Shown piece after piece: positions 14,830 to 23,215 of a stretch of 32,793 bases of DNA. The notes beneath the pieces were generated by a model. That model worked only from the letters and a program-made list of their open reading frames with translations, had not been told where the DNA came from and did not search any database. The stretch covers positions 1 through 32,793 of the forward strand of contig DUQM01000056.1 of assembly GCA_012837825.1 (NCBI GenBank), read 5' to 3'. Source of the DNA: Actinomycetota bacterium (GTDB lineage: Bacteria; Actinomycetota; Humimicrobiia; Humimicrobiales; Humimicrobiaceae). Every line of letters starts with the position of its first letter. The first letter of the stretch is position 1. A program made the position numbers and the translations under genes.

Positions 14830-16891
14830 AACAATAAAGGTAGCACTTATAGGTACTCCCAATTCAGGCAAGACTACTATTTTTAATGAGCTTACCGGTG
14901 CCAGGCAACATGTTGGCAACTACCCGGGTGTTACTGTTGAACATAAATCAGGTGAATTGTTAAAAGATGGCTACAGGATAAAATTTACTGATCTGCCTGG
15001 CATTTACAGCCTTTTTGCTTATTCTCCGGAAGAAGCAGTTTCAAGAAATTATCTGCTAAAAGAAAAACCTGATGTCGTCCTGAACATAATCGATTCTTCA
15101 GCCCTTGAAAGAAATCTTTATCTGTCAACACAGCTGATTGAAATGAATCTTCCGATTATTTTTGTTTTCAATATGTTTGATTCTCTTAAAAATAAAACTG
15201 ATTATGACCTTGAACTTCTCTCAAAACTGCTTGGAGGACCGATAGCCGGAACTATCGGGAATCAGGGTAAAGGCATAAAAGAGCTTCCGGGCATTATTAT
15301 AGATTTTTACAATGAAATATCAGATAGAAAAAAAACAAGAATAAATTATCATGATGAAATTGAGAATGAAATAAAAAAAATAAGCGATATCTTTGTAAAG
15401 GAAAAACCGGAGTCTGATGAAAATGATAATTTGAGATGGGTTTCCGTCAAACTGCTTGAGCAGGATCCTGTGTTTATAAAAGATATGATCAGAAAGACTG
15501 ATGAATTGTTTTACAGGAAACTGGAAATCCAGGTCAGCAGTTCCATAAATCACATAAACAGTATCCTTAAATCAGAACCTTTAAGGCTTATAGCAGAAGC
15601 AAGATATGGTTTTATAAACGGCGCCTTAAAGGAAGCATTTATTTTAAAAAAAGAAAGTAATGAAAATATTACCGATAAGCTTGACGGAATACTTTTAAAT
15701 AAGTTTCTCGGACTTCCAATTTTTGCATTTTTAATGTGGGCAATGTTCCAGGTAGTTTTCAAACTGGGAGATTATCCCATGAACTGGCTCAATCTTCTGT
15801 TTTTGAAACTTTCTGAATGGCTGACCAATATTCTGCCTTCGGGACTTCTGCAGTCTCTTCTGGTGGATGGTGTAATATCAGGTGTCGGAGGAATACTGAT
15901 ATTTACCCCGAAAATCATGCTTCTTTTCATATTTATTGCTTTTTTTGAAGACAGCGGCTACATGGCAAGAGTGGCATTTATTATGGACAGGATTATGCAT
16001 AAAATCGGTCTTCACGGAAAGTCCTTTATTCCTATGCTGATAGGTTTTGGCTGCACAATACCTGCATATATGTGCGCAAGAACTCTGGAGAACAAAAATG
16101 ACCGCATGATAACGATGCACATTAATACTTTTATGAGCTGCGGCGGAAGACTTCCCATATATATATTATTTGCAGGCACATTTTTCCCGGGTAATGCAGG
16201 CAATATTATATTTTCAATATATCTGATCGGAATTGTCTTTGCCATAGCAACTGCAAAATTTCTGAGAGTAACAAGATTTAGAGGTGAAGCGGAACCCTTT
16301 GTAATGGAACTGCCGCCTTACAGAATGCCTTCGCTTAAAAGCATATTCATCCATATGTGGGAAAGAACCTGGCAGTATCTCAAGAAAGCAGGGACCATAA
16401 TCCTGGCTATATCCATGATCATGTGGTTTCTTTTTACATTTCCGCTTACCCCCGAAAATGAACCTTCCTCACTGGAAGATTCATATGCCGGAAGGATAGG
16501 AGTATTTATATCTCCGATTTTCAAGCCTCTGGGATTTGACTGGAAATTATCCCTGGCATCTCTTACCGGGACAGCAGGCAAGGAAGTTGTTGTGTCAACA
16601 ATAGGAACCTTGTTTAGCCTTTCTGATAATGCTGCAGAGGAAAGGGAAGACAATAATGTGAATTTATCAGAACAGGAAAAAGTCATGTCTTCAATTTCAG
16701 ATGCCTATCATCCTCTGACAGGTTATAACTTTATGCTTTTCTCTTTGCTTTACTTTCCGTGTATAGCAAGTCTGGCAGTGTTTCAGAAAGAGGCAGGCTT
16801 TAAGGAACTCATGTTTCAGGTAGTATTTACCATGGCTCTTGCATGGGTTGTGTCGTTCATTGTTTATCAGATAGGGAGATTCTTTATATAA
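14822..16891 (+). CDS. feoB: Ferrous iron transport protein B
   Basis: A 689-residue Fe(II) transporter. The N-terminal G domain has G1 GTPNSGKTTIF, G3 DLPGIYSL and G4 NMFD. A helical spacer region follows to about residue 270, then the polytopic membrane domain with two Gate repeats, including GFGCTIPAYMCARTL (the GCxxPA iron-path motif) and MSCGGRLPIY. The length is typical. I choose ATG 14822, which overlaps the feoA stop (ATGGATAA) and starts directly before the G1 strand. An in-frame ATG at 14798 would add eight residues inside feoA and has no ribosome site. The next gene starts 1 nt after the stop. Confidence 0.96.
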   Translation: MDKTIKVALIGTPNSGKTTIFNELTGARQHVGNYPGVTVEHKSGELLKDGYRIKFTDLPGIYSLFAYSPEEAVSRNYLLKEKPDVVLNIIDSSALERNLYLSTQLIEMNLPIIFVFNMFDSLKNKTDYDLELLSKLLGGPIAGTIGNQGKGIKELPGIIIDFYNEISDRKKTRINYHDEIENEIKKISDIFVKEKPESDENDNLRWVSVKLLEQDPVFIKDMIRKTDELFYRKLEIQVSSSINHINSILKSEPLRLIAEARYGFINGALKEAFILKKESNENITDKLDGILLNKFLGLPIFAFLMWAMFQVVFKLGDYPMNWLNLLFLKLSEWLTNILPSGLLQSLLVDGVISGVGGILIFTPKIMLLFIFIAFFEDSGYMARVAFIMDRIMHKIGLHGKSFIPMLIGFGCTIPAYMCARTLENKNDRMITMHINTFMSCGGRLPIYILFAGTFFPGNAGNIIFSIYLIGIVFAIATAKFLRVTRFRGEAEPFVMELPPYRMPSLKSIFIHMWERTWQYLKKAGTIILAISMIMWFLFTFPLTPENEPSSLEDSYAGRIGVFISPIFKPLGFDWKLSLASLTGTAGKEVVVSTIGTLFSLSDNAAEEREDNNVNLSEQEKVMSSISDAYHPLTGYNFMLFSLLYFPCIASLAVFQKEAGFKELMFQVVFTMALAWVVSFIVYQIGRFFI

Positions 16892-16892
16892 A

Positions 16893-17069
16893 ATGAAAAT
16901 TAATATGGAAATAATAATTATAATAATTATCTTAACAGTTGCCATCGCATATTTTTTGTTTCATCTGATTTCCGGACTTTTGCAAAAGAAAAGCTGCTGC
17001 TGTGGAGACAGTGGTAAAAAATGCCGCAAAAAAGAAATAATGGAATATCTTAAAAAAAAGGGTAATTAG
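16893..17069 (+). CDS. FeoB-associated Cys-rich membrane protein
   Basis: A 58-residue protein. One transmembrane helix near the N-terminus is almost all Ile/Leu/Val/Ala/Phe (about residues 6-30). A short cytoplasmic tail carries SCCCGDSGKKCRKKE, i.e. three adjacent Cys plus one more. This is the pattern of the small FeoB-associated Cys-rich proteins that replace FeoC in many anaerobes. The start ATG lies 1 nt after the feoB stop, so translation is almost certainly coupled. The cysteines may handle Fe(II) or an Fe-S cluster at the exit of FeoB; that role is inferred. Confidence 0.88.
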   Translation: MKINMEIIIIIIILTVAIAYFLFHLISGLLQKKSCCCGDSGKKCRKKEIMEYLKKKGN

Positions 17070-17127
17070 CATTTTGCCGTATAATATGAAAAAATATAAT
17101 AGATTTTATTTTATGGAGATGATTTGA

Positions 17128-17565
17128 TTGGTTGACTTATCTGCAAGTCTTGAAGATTATCTTGAAGCGATATATCTCATTAATCAGAATAAAAAAGTGG
17201 TAAGGGTGAAAGAGGTTGCTAAGTTTCTGGATGTTAAAACTCCTTCTGTAGTGGATGCTGTTTCAAAACTTTCAGAGAAGGGACTTGTTGTTCATGAAAA
17301 ATATGGCTATCTGACATTATCAAAAAAGGGAAATGATGTCGCAAAAATTATTTACAACAAACATGAACAGATATTCAAATTTTTAAATGAAGTCCTCGGT
17401 ATCGATGAAGAAACATCCCAGAAAGATGCCTGCTCACTGGAGCATCATATTAGCAAAAACTCCATGGAAAAGATGGTAAAATTTATGAAATTTCTGGAAT
17501 CAAAACCAGAGGAATATAAAAAATGGATAAGTGATTTTAATAATTTTATAAAATCTGATATTTAA
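17128..17565 (+). CDS. DtxR/MntR-family metal-dependent repressor
   Basis: A 145-residue regulator. An N-terminal winged helix (VKEVAKFLDVKTPSVVDAV, wing KYGYLTLSKKG) is followed by the dimerisation/metal domain. Candidate metal ligands are Asp10 and Glu13 (LEDYLEAIY), His79, and Cys102-x2-Glu105-His106 (ACSLEHH). Asp10/Glu13 are as in MntR, but Cys102 matches the iron sensor DtxR, where MntR has Glu. There is no C-terminal SH3 domain, as in MntR. The start is TTG 17128 with GGAG 9 nt upstream; no alternative start fits. Position after the feo genes, and the palindrome at the feo promoter, point to Fe(II)-dependent repression of this operon. Confidence 0.9.
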   Translation: MVDLSASLEDYLEAIYLINQNKKVVRVKEVAKFLDVKTPSVVDAVSKLSEKGLVVHEKYGYLTLSKKGNDVAKIIYNKHEQIFKFLNEVLGIDEETSQKDACSLEHHISKNSMEKMVKFMKFLESKPEEYKKWISDFNNFIKSDI

Positions 17566-17625
17566 TGCAGCTAACTGCATTATCCATAGTTCTTTTAACA
17601 GCTTCAATAATTTCCACACCTCTAG

Positions 17626-17880
17626 TGCTTTACTTCAATAATTTCCATAACTCCCGCATTTTATATCTTATACAGAAAACCCGGCTATATAAGTTCGGAA
17701 CCGTTGCTCCTGATGACAGCTGTAATTTTGCGGATCCTGTCTGCTGCAGTGGAAAGCATGGTTTTGCACATACGGTTGAAAATTTTTTCAATCATAAGAC
17801 GTGCAGGAATTACTTTAATTCCGGAATATATGTTAAGCCATCATGAACGGTATAATGAAAATAGATATCCGAGAGGATGA
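17626..17880 (+). pseudogene. Relic of an HD-GYP domain
   Basis: A frame open from 17626 to a TGA at 17878 ends in MLSHHERYNENRYPRG. This aligns with the HHE...GYP signature of HD-GYP phosphodiesterases; the intact gene at 5290 has ILSYHERWDGKGYPRG. The Gly of GYP is replaced by Arg and a stop follows. In another frame the next bases read IPLVTLLSA, resembling the EIPLxxRIxxVAD continuation. An overlapping 93-codon open frame starting on the TAATG of the repressor stop (17565-17846) covers the same bases, looks unlike any family, and is probably spurious. Only about 15 residues carry the evidence. Confidence 0.45.
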
Positions 17881-17918
17881 GAGGATAAAAAGGATTGGAA
17901 ATTCCTTTAGTAACCCTG

Positions 17919-17968
17919 TTATCAGCCTGTGGGCGGCATGTCTTATTATCAGCTTGTGAACAGTATGT
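17919..17968. repeat. Imperfect 23-bp direct repeat
   Basis: TTATCAGCCTGTGGG... at 17919-17941 recurs as TTATCAGCTTGTGAA... at 17946-17968 with 18 of 23 identities. All five differences are C-to-T or G-to-A changes. It lies between the HD-GYP relic and the PadR promoter. Confidence 0.5.
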
Positions 17969-18000
17969 TTTTATAAAAGGTAATTTTTTTATTTAGTATC

Positions 18001-18029
18001 TTGCAATACATAATACTATGTGATATCAT
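18001..18029 (+). promoter_or_regulatory. Promoter of the PadR operon with internal operator-like palindrome
   Basis: TTGCAA (18001-18006), a 17-nt spacer and TATCAT (18024-18029) form a good sigma-70 promoter 32 nt before the padR-like ATG. Inside the spacer lies ACATA-ATAC-TATGT (18008-18021), a 5-bp inverted repeat built from the ACAT/ATGT words typical of PadR-family operators. Autorepression is the natural inference. Confidence 0.62.
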
Positions 18030-18060
18030 GCAGTTGTTATTATAAGGAAAGGGCCTGAAA

Positions 18061-18384
18061 ATGAATATACAATTTAAGAAAGGAGTTCTGGAACTATGTG
18101 TATTATCTCTTCTTACAAAGCAGGACAGGTATGGTTATGAGCTGGTTAATGAAATTTCCAAAAATATTAAGATTTCCGAAGGGACTATTTATCCCTTATT
18201 AAGAAGATTAAAAAATGAAAATTATGTAACCACTTATCTTGAAGAATCCAAAGAAGGAGCTCCCAGAAAATACTACAAACTTACTGAATCCGGAAAAGAA
18301 GTAAACGATTTGCTGAGAAAAGACTGGGAAGAATTTGTGGAAAAAGTTAACCATCTCCTGGAAGGCGGTGATATTAATGAATAA
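18061..18384 (+). CDS. PadR-family transcriptional regulator
   Basis: A 107-residue winged-helix regulator of the small PadR-s2 type. It has [20 protein letters not shown] (helix 1-2), [18 protein letters not shown] (recognition helix) and the wing [14 protein letters not shown], then a dimerisation helix. The ATG at 18061 has AAGGAAAGGG upstream. The gene heads a co-directional set with overlapping junctions: PadR, HAAS/DUF1700, DUF4097. That arrangement is common in low-GC bacteria, where PadR proteins respond to small molecules or envelope stress. It probably represses its own operon through the palindrome at 18008-18021. Confidence 0.93.
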   Translation: MNIQFKKGVLELCVLSLLTKQDRYGYELVNEISKNIKISEGTIYPLLRRLKNENYVTTYLEESKEGAPRKYYKLTESGKEVNDLLRKDWEEFVEKVNHLLEGGDINE

Positions 18385-18967
18385 AAAAACCTTTTTGGAA
18401 AAACTTGAGAAAAATCTGAAAGGACTCTCAAAAGAAGAAATCAAGGATATTCTTTTTGATTTCGAAGAGTATTTTGCTGTCGGTATTCAGAAAAATCGCA
18501 TAGAGGAAGAACTGTCTTCTTCGCTTGGGGATCCGAGAGTACTTGCAAAACAGTTAAAAGCAGCTTCATATATAAAAAAAGCTGAGGAAAATACTTCTGC
18601 AGGAAATATAGCAAGGGCTGTTTTTACATCCATAGGTCTTAGTTTTTTTAATCTTGTTTTTATTCTCCCTCTCTTTATTGTCATAATTGCTTTGTTTGCA
18701 GCTCTTTTTGCATGCTCGGTAACAATTTCAGCTGCAGGGGTAACAGGATTTGTTTCAAGCATATTTTATCCGGTTTTTTCGAATTATCTGGCATTCACAG
18801 TCAACCCGGCAGTAGGCATATTTGCTTTTCTTGGAATTACAGCATTGGGAGTGCTGTTCTTTATTGGCAATGTTTATCTGTCAAAAGCCATGTACAAGGC
18901 TATAGTCAGATATCTTAAATTCAATCTAAATATTATCAAGGGGAGGAGGAAACAGGATGAGCATTAA
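18377..18967 (+). CDS. HAAS (DUF1700) domain membrane protein
   Basis: A 196-residue protein. The N-terminal 75 residues form the HAAS/DUF1700 helical domain ([46 protein letters not shown]). Three or four transmembrane helices follow (about 85-175), and the tail is basic. HAAS proteins are typical partners of PadR regulators in envelope-signalling operons. I place the start at ATG 18377, which overlaps the padR stop (ATGAATAA, 8 nt) and has GGAAGG upstream. A longer in-frame start at 18335 lies inside padR and lacks family similarity. Confidence 0.88.
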   Translation: MNKKTFLEKLEKNLKGLSKEEIKDILFDFEEYFAVGIQKNRIEEELSSSLGDPRVLAKQLKAASYIKKAEENTSAGNIARAVFTSIGLSFFNLVFILPLFIVIIALFAALFACSVTISAAGVTGFVSSIFYPVFSNYLAFTVNPAVGIFAFLGITALGVLFFIGNVYLSKAMYKAIVRYLKFNLNIIKGRRKQDEH

Positions 18968-19814
18968 GATGAAAAAACTTTTAATAGCGCTTGCGATAAT
19001 TGTTGCCGGCTCATTTGTTATTGCAATTTCCCTGTTTTATTCCACCGGTGGACTCAGGCCATTGTCATCAATTACAAAGGACATTTCACAGATAGAAGAA
19101 ATTGATGCTTCCGGCATAAAGGCTATAAATATCTCATCAGTAAGCGCGCCGGTAAAAGTAATTATAGGTGAAGGCAATAAAATCAAGGCGGATTTTAAGG
19201 GAAAAATAAAAACAAATATCAGCGGCAGGACGCCTGAACTCAGTATTCTGAAAATAAATGGAGAACTGACAATAGAAATCATTTATCCGGCAATTGTCGG
19301 TTTTGGGATTTTTGATATTTCCGATCTGAGTCTGGAAGTTGCAATACCCGAGGAAATAGCTGCTTTGACAAAAATAAGCACAACATCTGCAAAAATAGAT
19401 ATTGAAAATATTAAAGTGGCAGAGCTTTTTGCTGAAAGCGTTTCGGGAGCAATAAATTTGAATAATATTAAAGCCAATAATATTGAAATAGAGAATACTT
19501 CAGGCAAATGTCTTATAGATGATTCAAATGGCAGGATCAATATTGATACTGTTTCAGGAGAAGCAGTAATAAATCTTAAGCAATTAGATGATGAAATAAA
19601 AGTATCAAGCATTTCGGGAGATGTGAGGCTAAATATTCCTGAAGACAGTTCTTTTGATTTTGATCTGTCATCAATTTCAGGAAAAATTGAAAACAATTTA
19701 ATTTCCAAAATATCTTATGCTGACAGGCAGGAAGTAAAAGGTACTGTTGGTAATGGCGATTTTAATATTAATATTAATACTATATCAGGCAGAATAGTGC
19801 TTGAGTGTAATTAA
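18957..19814 (+). CDS. DUF4097 beta-helix protein, membrane-anchored
   Basis: A 285-residue protein. A basic start and one transmembrane segment (about 5-27) anchor an extracytoplasmic domain. From about residue 150 the sequence is a run of short repeats built around SxSG/SGxxxI units (ESVSGAINLNNI, DTVSGEAVINL, SSISGDVRLNI, SSISGKIENN), the pattern of the DUF4097 right-handed beta-helix. Such proteins are usually called putative adhesins, though in PadR/HAAS operons they are probably sensors or anti-sigma-like envelope factors. The start overlaps the DUF1700 stop by 11 nt and has GGGGAGGAGG upstream. Function is inferred from context only. Confidence 0.88.
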   Translation: MSIKMKKLLIALAIIVAGSFVIAISLFYSTGGLRPLSSITKDISQIEEIDASGIKAINISSVSAPVKVIIGEGNKIKADFKGKIKTNISGRTPELSILKINGELTIEIIYPAIVGFGIFDISDLSLEVAIPEEIAALTKISTTSAKIDIENIKVAELFAESVSGAINLNNIKANNIEIENTSGKCLIDDSNGRINIDTVSGEAVINLKQLDDEIKVSSISGDVRLNIPEDSSFDFDLSSISGKIENNLISKISYADRQEVKGTVGNGDFNININTISGRIVLECN

Positions 19815-19830
19815 ATGGAGGTAATTAAGA

Positions 19831-20577
19831 TTGAAAATAAAATCCAAAATAATATTTCCTGCTATGATTTTGATAGCTGCAAGTCTATTGCTGACTTCCT
19901 GCATAAATTTCAGCGGACTGATCATAAAAGGCTCCGGAGAGGTAATAACCAGAGAGTTTGATATAAAAGATTTTGATTCCCTGAATTTTTCAAGTGTGGG
20001 AAAAATTGAAATAAGCCAGGGAGAAAAAGAAGCGCTTATAGTGGAAGCGGAAGATAATATTGTTGAAAGACTTGATATTGAGGTTAAGTCGGGAACTCTT
20101 TATATAGGGATGAAAAAAGGATTTGCTCATACATCAATTCTGCCCACCAAAGATATAATTTTCAAACTGACTGTAAAGGGAATAAAAGATATAAAACTTT
20201 CAGGAGCCGGCTCAATAAACGGAAGTGAAAATATTGATATCAAAAATCTTGACATTTCTTCAAGCGGACTTGGAAATGTTAATATGAAAATAGCAGGAGA
20301 GAGTGTTAAATCCATGATATCGGGCGCCGGAAAGATAGATCTTGAGGGTAAAATTAATACCCAGGAAATCCATATATCCGGACTTGGGTCATATAATGCA
20401 GAAAATATGCCCAGCAATGATTGCAAGATTATAATATCTGGCGCAGGTAATGCCAAAGTTAATGTTGTGCAAAGCCTGGATGTGAGTATCACAGGACTGG
20501 GAAGTGTTGAATACAGCGGCAGCCCTTCACTCAGACAGAATATTTCAGGTGGAGGGAACATGAAAAGCATTGATTGA
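19831..20577 (+). CDS. DUF2807 (GIN domain) lipoprotein
   Basis: A 248-residue putative lipoprotein. The signal peptide ends in the lipobox LLTSC with Cys24. The mature part is a DUF2807 head domain: KGSGEVITREFDIKDFDSLN, then repeated SGxGxxx strands (LSGAGSINGS, SSGLGNVN, ISGAGKIDL, ISGLGSYNA, ISGAGNAKV, ITGLGSVEYSG) forming a beta-helix. The alternation of SGAG and SGLG units is striking. The start is TTG 19831 with GGAGGT 8 nt upstream; no ATG fits. It follows DUF4097 by 16 nt, so two different beta-helix envelope proteins are made together. Confidence 0.9.
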   Translation: MKIKSKIIFPAMILIAASLLLTSCINFSGLIIKGSGEVITREFDIKDFDSLNFSSVGKIEISQGEKEALIVEAEDNIVERLDIEVKSGTLYIGMKKGFAHTSILPTKDIIFKLTVKGIKDIKLSGAGSINGSENIDIKNLDISSSGLGNVNMKIAGESVKSMISGAGKIDLEGKINTQEIHISGLGSYNAENMPSNDCKIIISGAGNAKVNVVQSLDVSITGLGSVEYSGSPSLRQNISGGGNMKSID

Positions 20578-20657
20578 ACTGATGTCGGAAATACTATTAC
20601 ATATCATAAATTAATTAAAATGGAAGTCTGTTTTTAAATAAAAAAAAGGAGAAAATA

Positions 20658-21140
20658 ATGACTGAATTAACAAAAAAAGAAATTGAAGATGGAAAAAAAG
20701 TTCTGGGCGGCGTAATGATATTATTATGGATTGCCGGTGTTATATCCTGGCTGGGGCTTATGTCTTTTAACTGGTTCAGCTGGATACCCGGATGGGTGCC
20801 GGGCGCTCATCATATGGCAGGAAGATTTACAGGATCTCCTGATACATTTCCTATTGTAATACCTGCAATTTATGTCGCTTCACTTATAGGGCTTTATATA
20901 AGAAAAGGCTGGGCGGTTCCGGTGACAAGAGCAGCGCTTGTTGTTACCATGGTTATATTCTTTCCTGTGGGGACTATCTTCGGTGCTATCGTATGGAAAA
21001 GGATAAATGATCCGGTTGCAAAGAAATATTTAAACTACGGAATTAAAAACGGAGAAGACGAAGAGAAAGATAATGGTGAACCGGATGTAAAAGAAGACGA
21101 TGCTGCTCAGGATAAAGAAAACAGCGGTATCCGGTCTTAG
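20658..21140 (+). CDS. Three-TM membrane protein with acidic tail, unknown function
   Basis: A 160-residue protein I do not recognise. Three hydrophobic segments are visible: about 15-38 (VLGGVMILLWIAGVISWLGL), 64-82 and 90-112. A Trp-rich loop after the first helix contains WFSWIPGWVPGAHH. The last 30 residues are strongly acidic (EDEEKDNGEPDVKEDD). The ATG at 20658 has AAAGGAG upstream. It is the last gene of the PadR set, 80 nt after the DUF2807 gene and just before the terminator at 21157, so it is probably co-expressed with them. Confidence 0.72.
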   Translation: MTELTKKEIEDGKKVLGGVMILLWIAGVISWLGLMSFNWFSWIPGWVPGAHHMAGRFTGSPDTFPIVIPAIYVASLIGLYIRKGWAVPVTRAALVVTMVIFFPVGTIFGAIVWKRINDPVAKKYLNYGIKNGEDEEKDNGEPDVKEDDAAQDKENSGIRS

Positions 21141-21156
21141 AAAAAATATAAAAATT

Positions 21157-21197
21157 AAAAATAAGCCGGGATATTTAATTTCCGGCTTATTTTTTAT
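21157..21197 (+). terminator. Intrinsic terminator of the PadR operon
   Basis: AATAAGCCGG (21160-21169) pairs perfectly with CCGGCTTATT (21182-21191), and three flanking A-T pairs extend the stem to 21157/21194. The loop is about 12 nt and the 3' arm merges into a T tract. This is a textbook rho-independent terminator 16 nt after the stop of the three-TM gene. Confidence 0.92.
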
Positions 21198-21375
21198 CTT
21201 CTAAAAATATATACTATATATTGATCTTTGATATTCTGATAAATAGTAATTTTTTATACTCGGTTTTTACTTTGCCCGGGATGCTTTCAGATACATATTG
21301 ATTTATAGCGGCAGGTAAAACATTATTTTAAAGCAATGATTTTTAATAAAATAATATACATAAAAAGGAGGTAAA

Positions 21376-22344
21376 ATGGGAATATTGGGAATTATTGTTT
21401 TTCTTATCGGTCTCATAATGCTTATTATTGGAGCCGTAAATTTTGTGCAGGCAGTATTTTATATCGGACTGACAGTACTGATTCTGGGTGTACTGATATA
21501 TTTCCTCTCAGGTTTCAGAACCGTAAGGCCTACCCAGAAAGGAATTGTTGAAAGATTCGGGAAATATATGAGAACCAGAGATCAGGGTCTTTCGTGGATT
21601 ATACCTGCGTTCGAAAAAATGTATAAAGTCAATATAACAGAACAGATGGTTGACATACCTCCCCAGATGGTGATTACACGTGACAAGCTAAATGCAGAAG
21701 TAGATGCTGTGGTTTATTACAAGATAGTAGACGTTAAGGCAAGCGTTTATAATGTTGACAACCACTGTTTACAGCTTACCAGTCTTGCAAGAACTACGCT
21801 CAGGGCAGTAATCGGAAATATGACCCTTACTGATGCAAATGAAAACAGGTCTTCAATAAATTCAAAAGTTGAAGAGGTGCTTGACAAGGAAACTGCCAAC
21901 TACGGAGTTGAAGTATTAAGATGCGAGATACAGAAAATAGAGCCTCCTGCCGATGTGCAGGTTTCCATGAATAATGTAGTCAAAGCTGAACAGGAAAAAA
22001 TAGCAGCCAATGATTTTGCCACAGCCATGGAAACTAGAGCAGACGGAGAGAAGAGGGCGGAAATCAAGAAGGCGGAAGGAATAAAACAAGGCCTGATTCT
22101 GTCAGCTGAAGGTAGGGCAGAATCCATCAAGGTTGTTGCAAATGCTGATGCAGACAGGATAAGAGTTGTAAATGAAGCTGCAAATAAATATTTCATTGGA
22201 AATGCGCAGATACTTAAAAAGCTTGAGACTGTGGAAAATGCATTAAAAGAAAATGTAAAATTTATTGTCGATTCGGACAAAGTCCAGACAATAGTTACGG
22301 ATGCAGCAGGAATTACACCTGTTCCTGTAGAAAAAAGTCGGTAA
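21376..22344 (+). CDS. SPFH/Band 7 (slipin, QmcA-like) membrane protein
   Basis: A 322-residue stomatin-family protein. Residues 1-45 hold one or two hydrophobic helices, followed by the SPFH domain (VRPTQKGIVERFGKYMRTRD; GLSWIIPAFEKMYKVNITEQ; MVDIPPQMVITRDKL). After about residue 200 an Ala/Glu/Lys-rich coiled coil follows (ETRADGEKRAEIKKAEGIKQ). Proteins of this class form large cage-like oligomers and organise membrane microdomains, often with NfeD-type partners or proteases. No NfeD gene is adjacent. The ATG at 21376 has a perfect AAGGAGG. The region upstream (21198-21375) shows no clear promoter. Confidence 0.93.
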   Translation: MGILGIIVFLIGLIMLIIGAVNFVQAVFYIGLTVLILGVLIYFLSGFRTVRPTQKGIVERFGKYMRTRDQGLSWIIPAFEKMYKVNITEQMVDIPPQMVITRDKLNAEVDAVVYYKIVDVKASVYNVDNHCLQLTSLARTTLRAVIGNMTLTDANENRSSINSKVEEVLDKETANYGVEVLRCEIQKIEPPADVQVSMNNVVKAEQEKIAANDFATAMETRADGEKRAEIKKAEGIKQGLILSAEGRAESIKVVANADADRIRVVNEAANKYFIGNAQILKKLETVENALKENVKFIVDSDKVQTIVTDAAGITPVPVEKSR

Positions 22345-22520
22345 AATTATATTATAAGATAAAATAATATTATTTTTCAGGATCTGTAGATACTGAGAGA
22401 TGACTTTCCGCATAGCTGTATTAAGCATTAAAACCATATTCATTTTTAATCTTTTTAGTGCTATTATTGCTTCTTGCGTCAGAATAAATTAAAAAATTAT
22501 ATATTTCTGTAAGGCGGAAA

Positions 22521-23078
22521 ATGTTTAATTTCAATATAGATATTTTAATACAGGCACTGATAATTTTTATCGCCATTATGATTCAGGTCCTTATTGGTAC
22601 GGTAAGATTGATAGTTATGGTTAAGGGCAAAAAGACTCTTTCAATAATTATCGGTTTTTTTGAATCAGCGACCTCGATAACTATAACAATAACTGTTGTT
22701 TCAAATGTAATGAAAGCCGGTGTGAATATATTTATTATTTTGTTTTATTCCTCAGGCTTTGCTCTTGGTCTTTTGTTGGGGATGCTGATATCAAGGAAAA
22801 TTTCCAGAGACATGCTAAGCATAAATATCATTACCAGGGTTGCTGAAGTAAAAATGGAAGACGTACTGAGAGAGAACGGTTTTGGTGTTACAAGATTTGC
22901 CGGCAGCGGAAAAGACGGTGAATTAGAGATATTAAATGTCATTTGTGCAAAAAACAGTCTTTATAAACTTAAAGATATAGTAGACGTAATTGACCCGAAA
23001 GCAATGCTTGCCAGCCATACTCTTGAAGAGCTCAGCGGAGGCTTTATTTATAACCTGAGAAACAGAATACACGGATAA
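22521..23078 (+). CDS. UPF0316 (DUF2179/DUF5698) membrane protein
   Basis: A 185-residue protein of the UPF0316 family. Three transmembrane helices (about 5-27, 40-62 and 66-90) include the family's FFESATSITITITVV segment and GFALGLLLGMLI. A cytoplasmic DUF2179-type domain follows (VLRENGFGVTRFAGSGKDGE; KLKDIVDVIDPKAMLASHTL). Function is not established; DUF2179 domains also occur in YitT-type proteins. The ATG at 22521 has AAGGCGG upstream. The preceding gap holds a 16-nt perfect AT palindrome (22361-22376) after the SPFH gene, possibly a weak terminator. Confidence 0.88.
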   Translation: MFNFNIDILIQALIIFIAIMIQVLIGTVRLIVMVKGKKTLSIIIGFFESATSITITITVVSNVMKAGVNIFIILFYSSGFALGLLLGMLISRKISRDMLSINIITRVAEVKMEDVLRENGFGVTRFAGSGKDGELEILNVICAKNSLYKLKDIVDVIDPKAMLASHTLEELSGGFIYNLRNRIHG

Positions 23079-23215
23079 TAAATACCGAACGTTGTAATTA
23101 TAGTGCGAAGCTCTCTGATTTAAAAAATTTTTTATCGGATGCTATGATATATGATATTGCATGAATATTTTGTTATTAAAAATAAGTATCATAAAAATAG
23201 TCATAATTATATAAA

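Noticed and set aside
17565-17846. A 93-codon frame starting on the TAATG of the repressor stop, suggesting coupling
   Set aside because: After the first hydrophobic stretch it reads unlike any protein family, and another frame over the same bases carries the HD-GYP-like motif.
18335-18376. Upstream ATG for the HAAS protein
   Set aside because: Adds 14 residues from within padR with no similarity to the family; ATG 18377 has a ribosome site and stop/start overlap.
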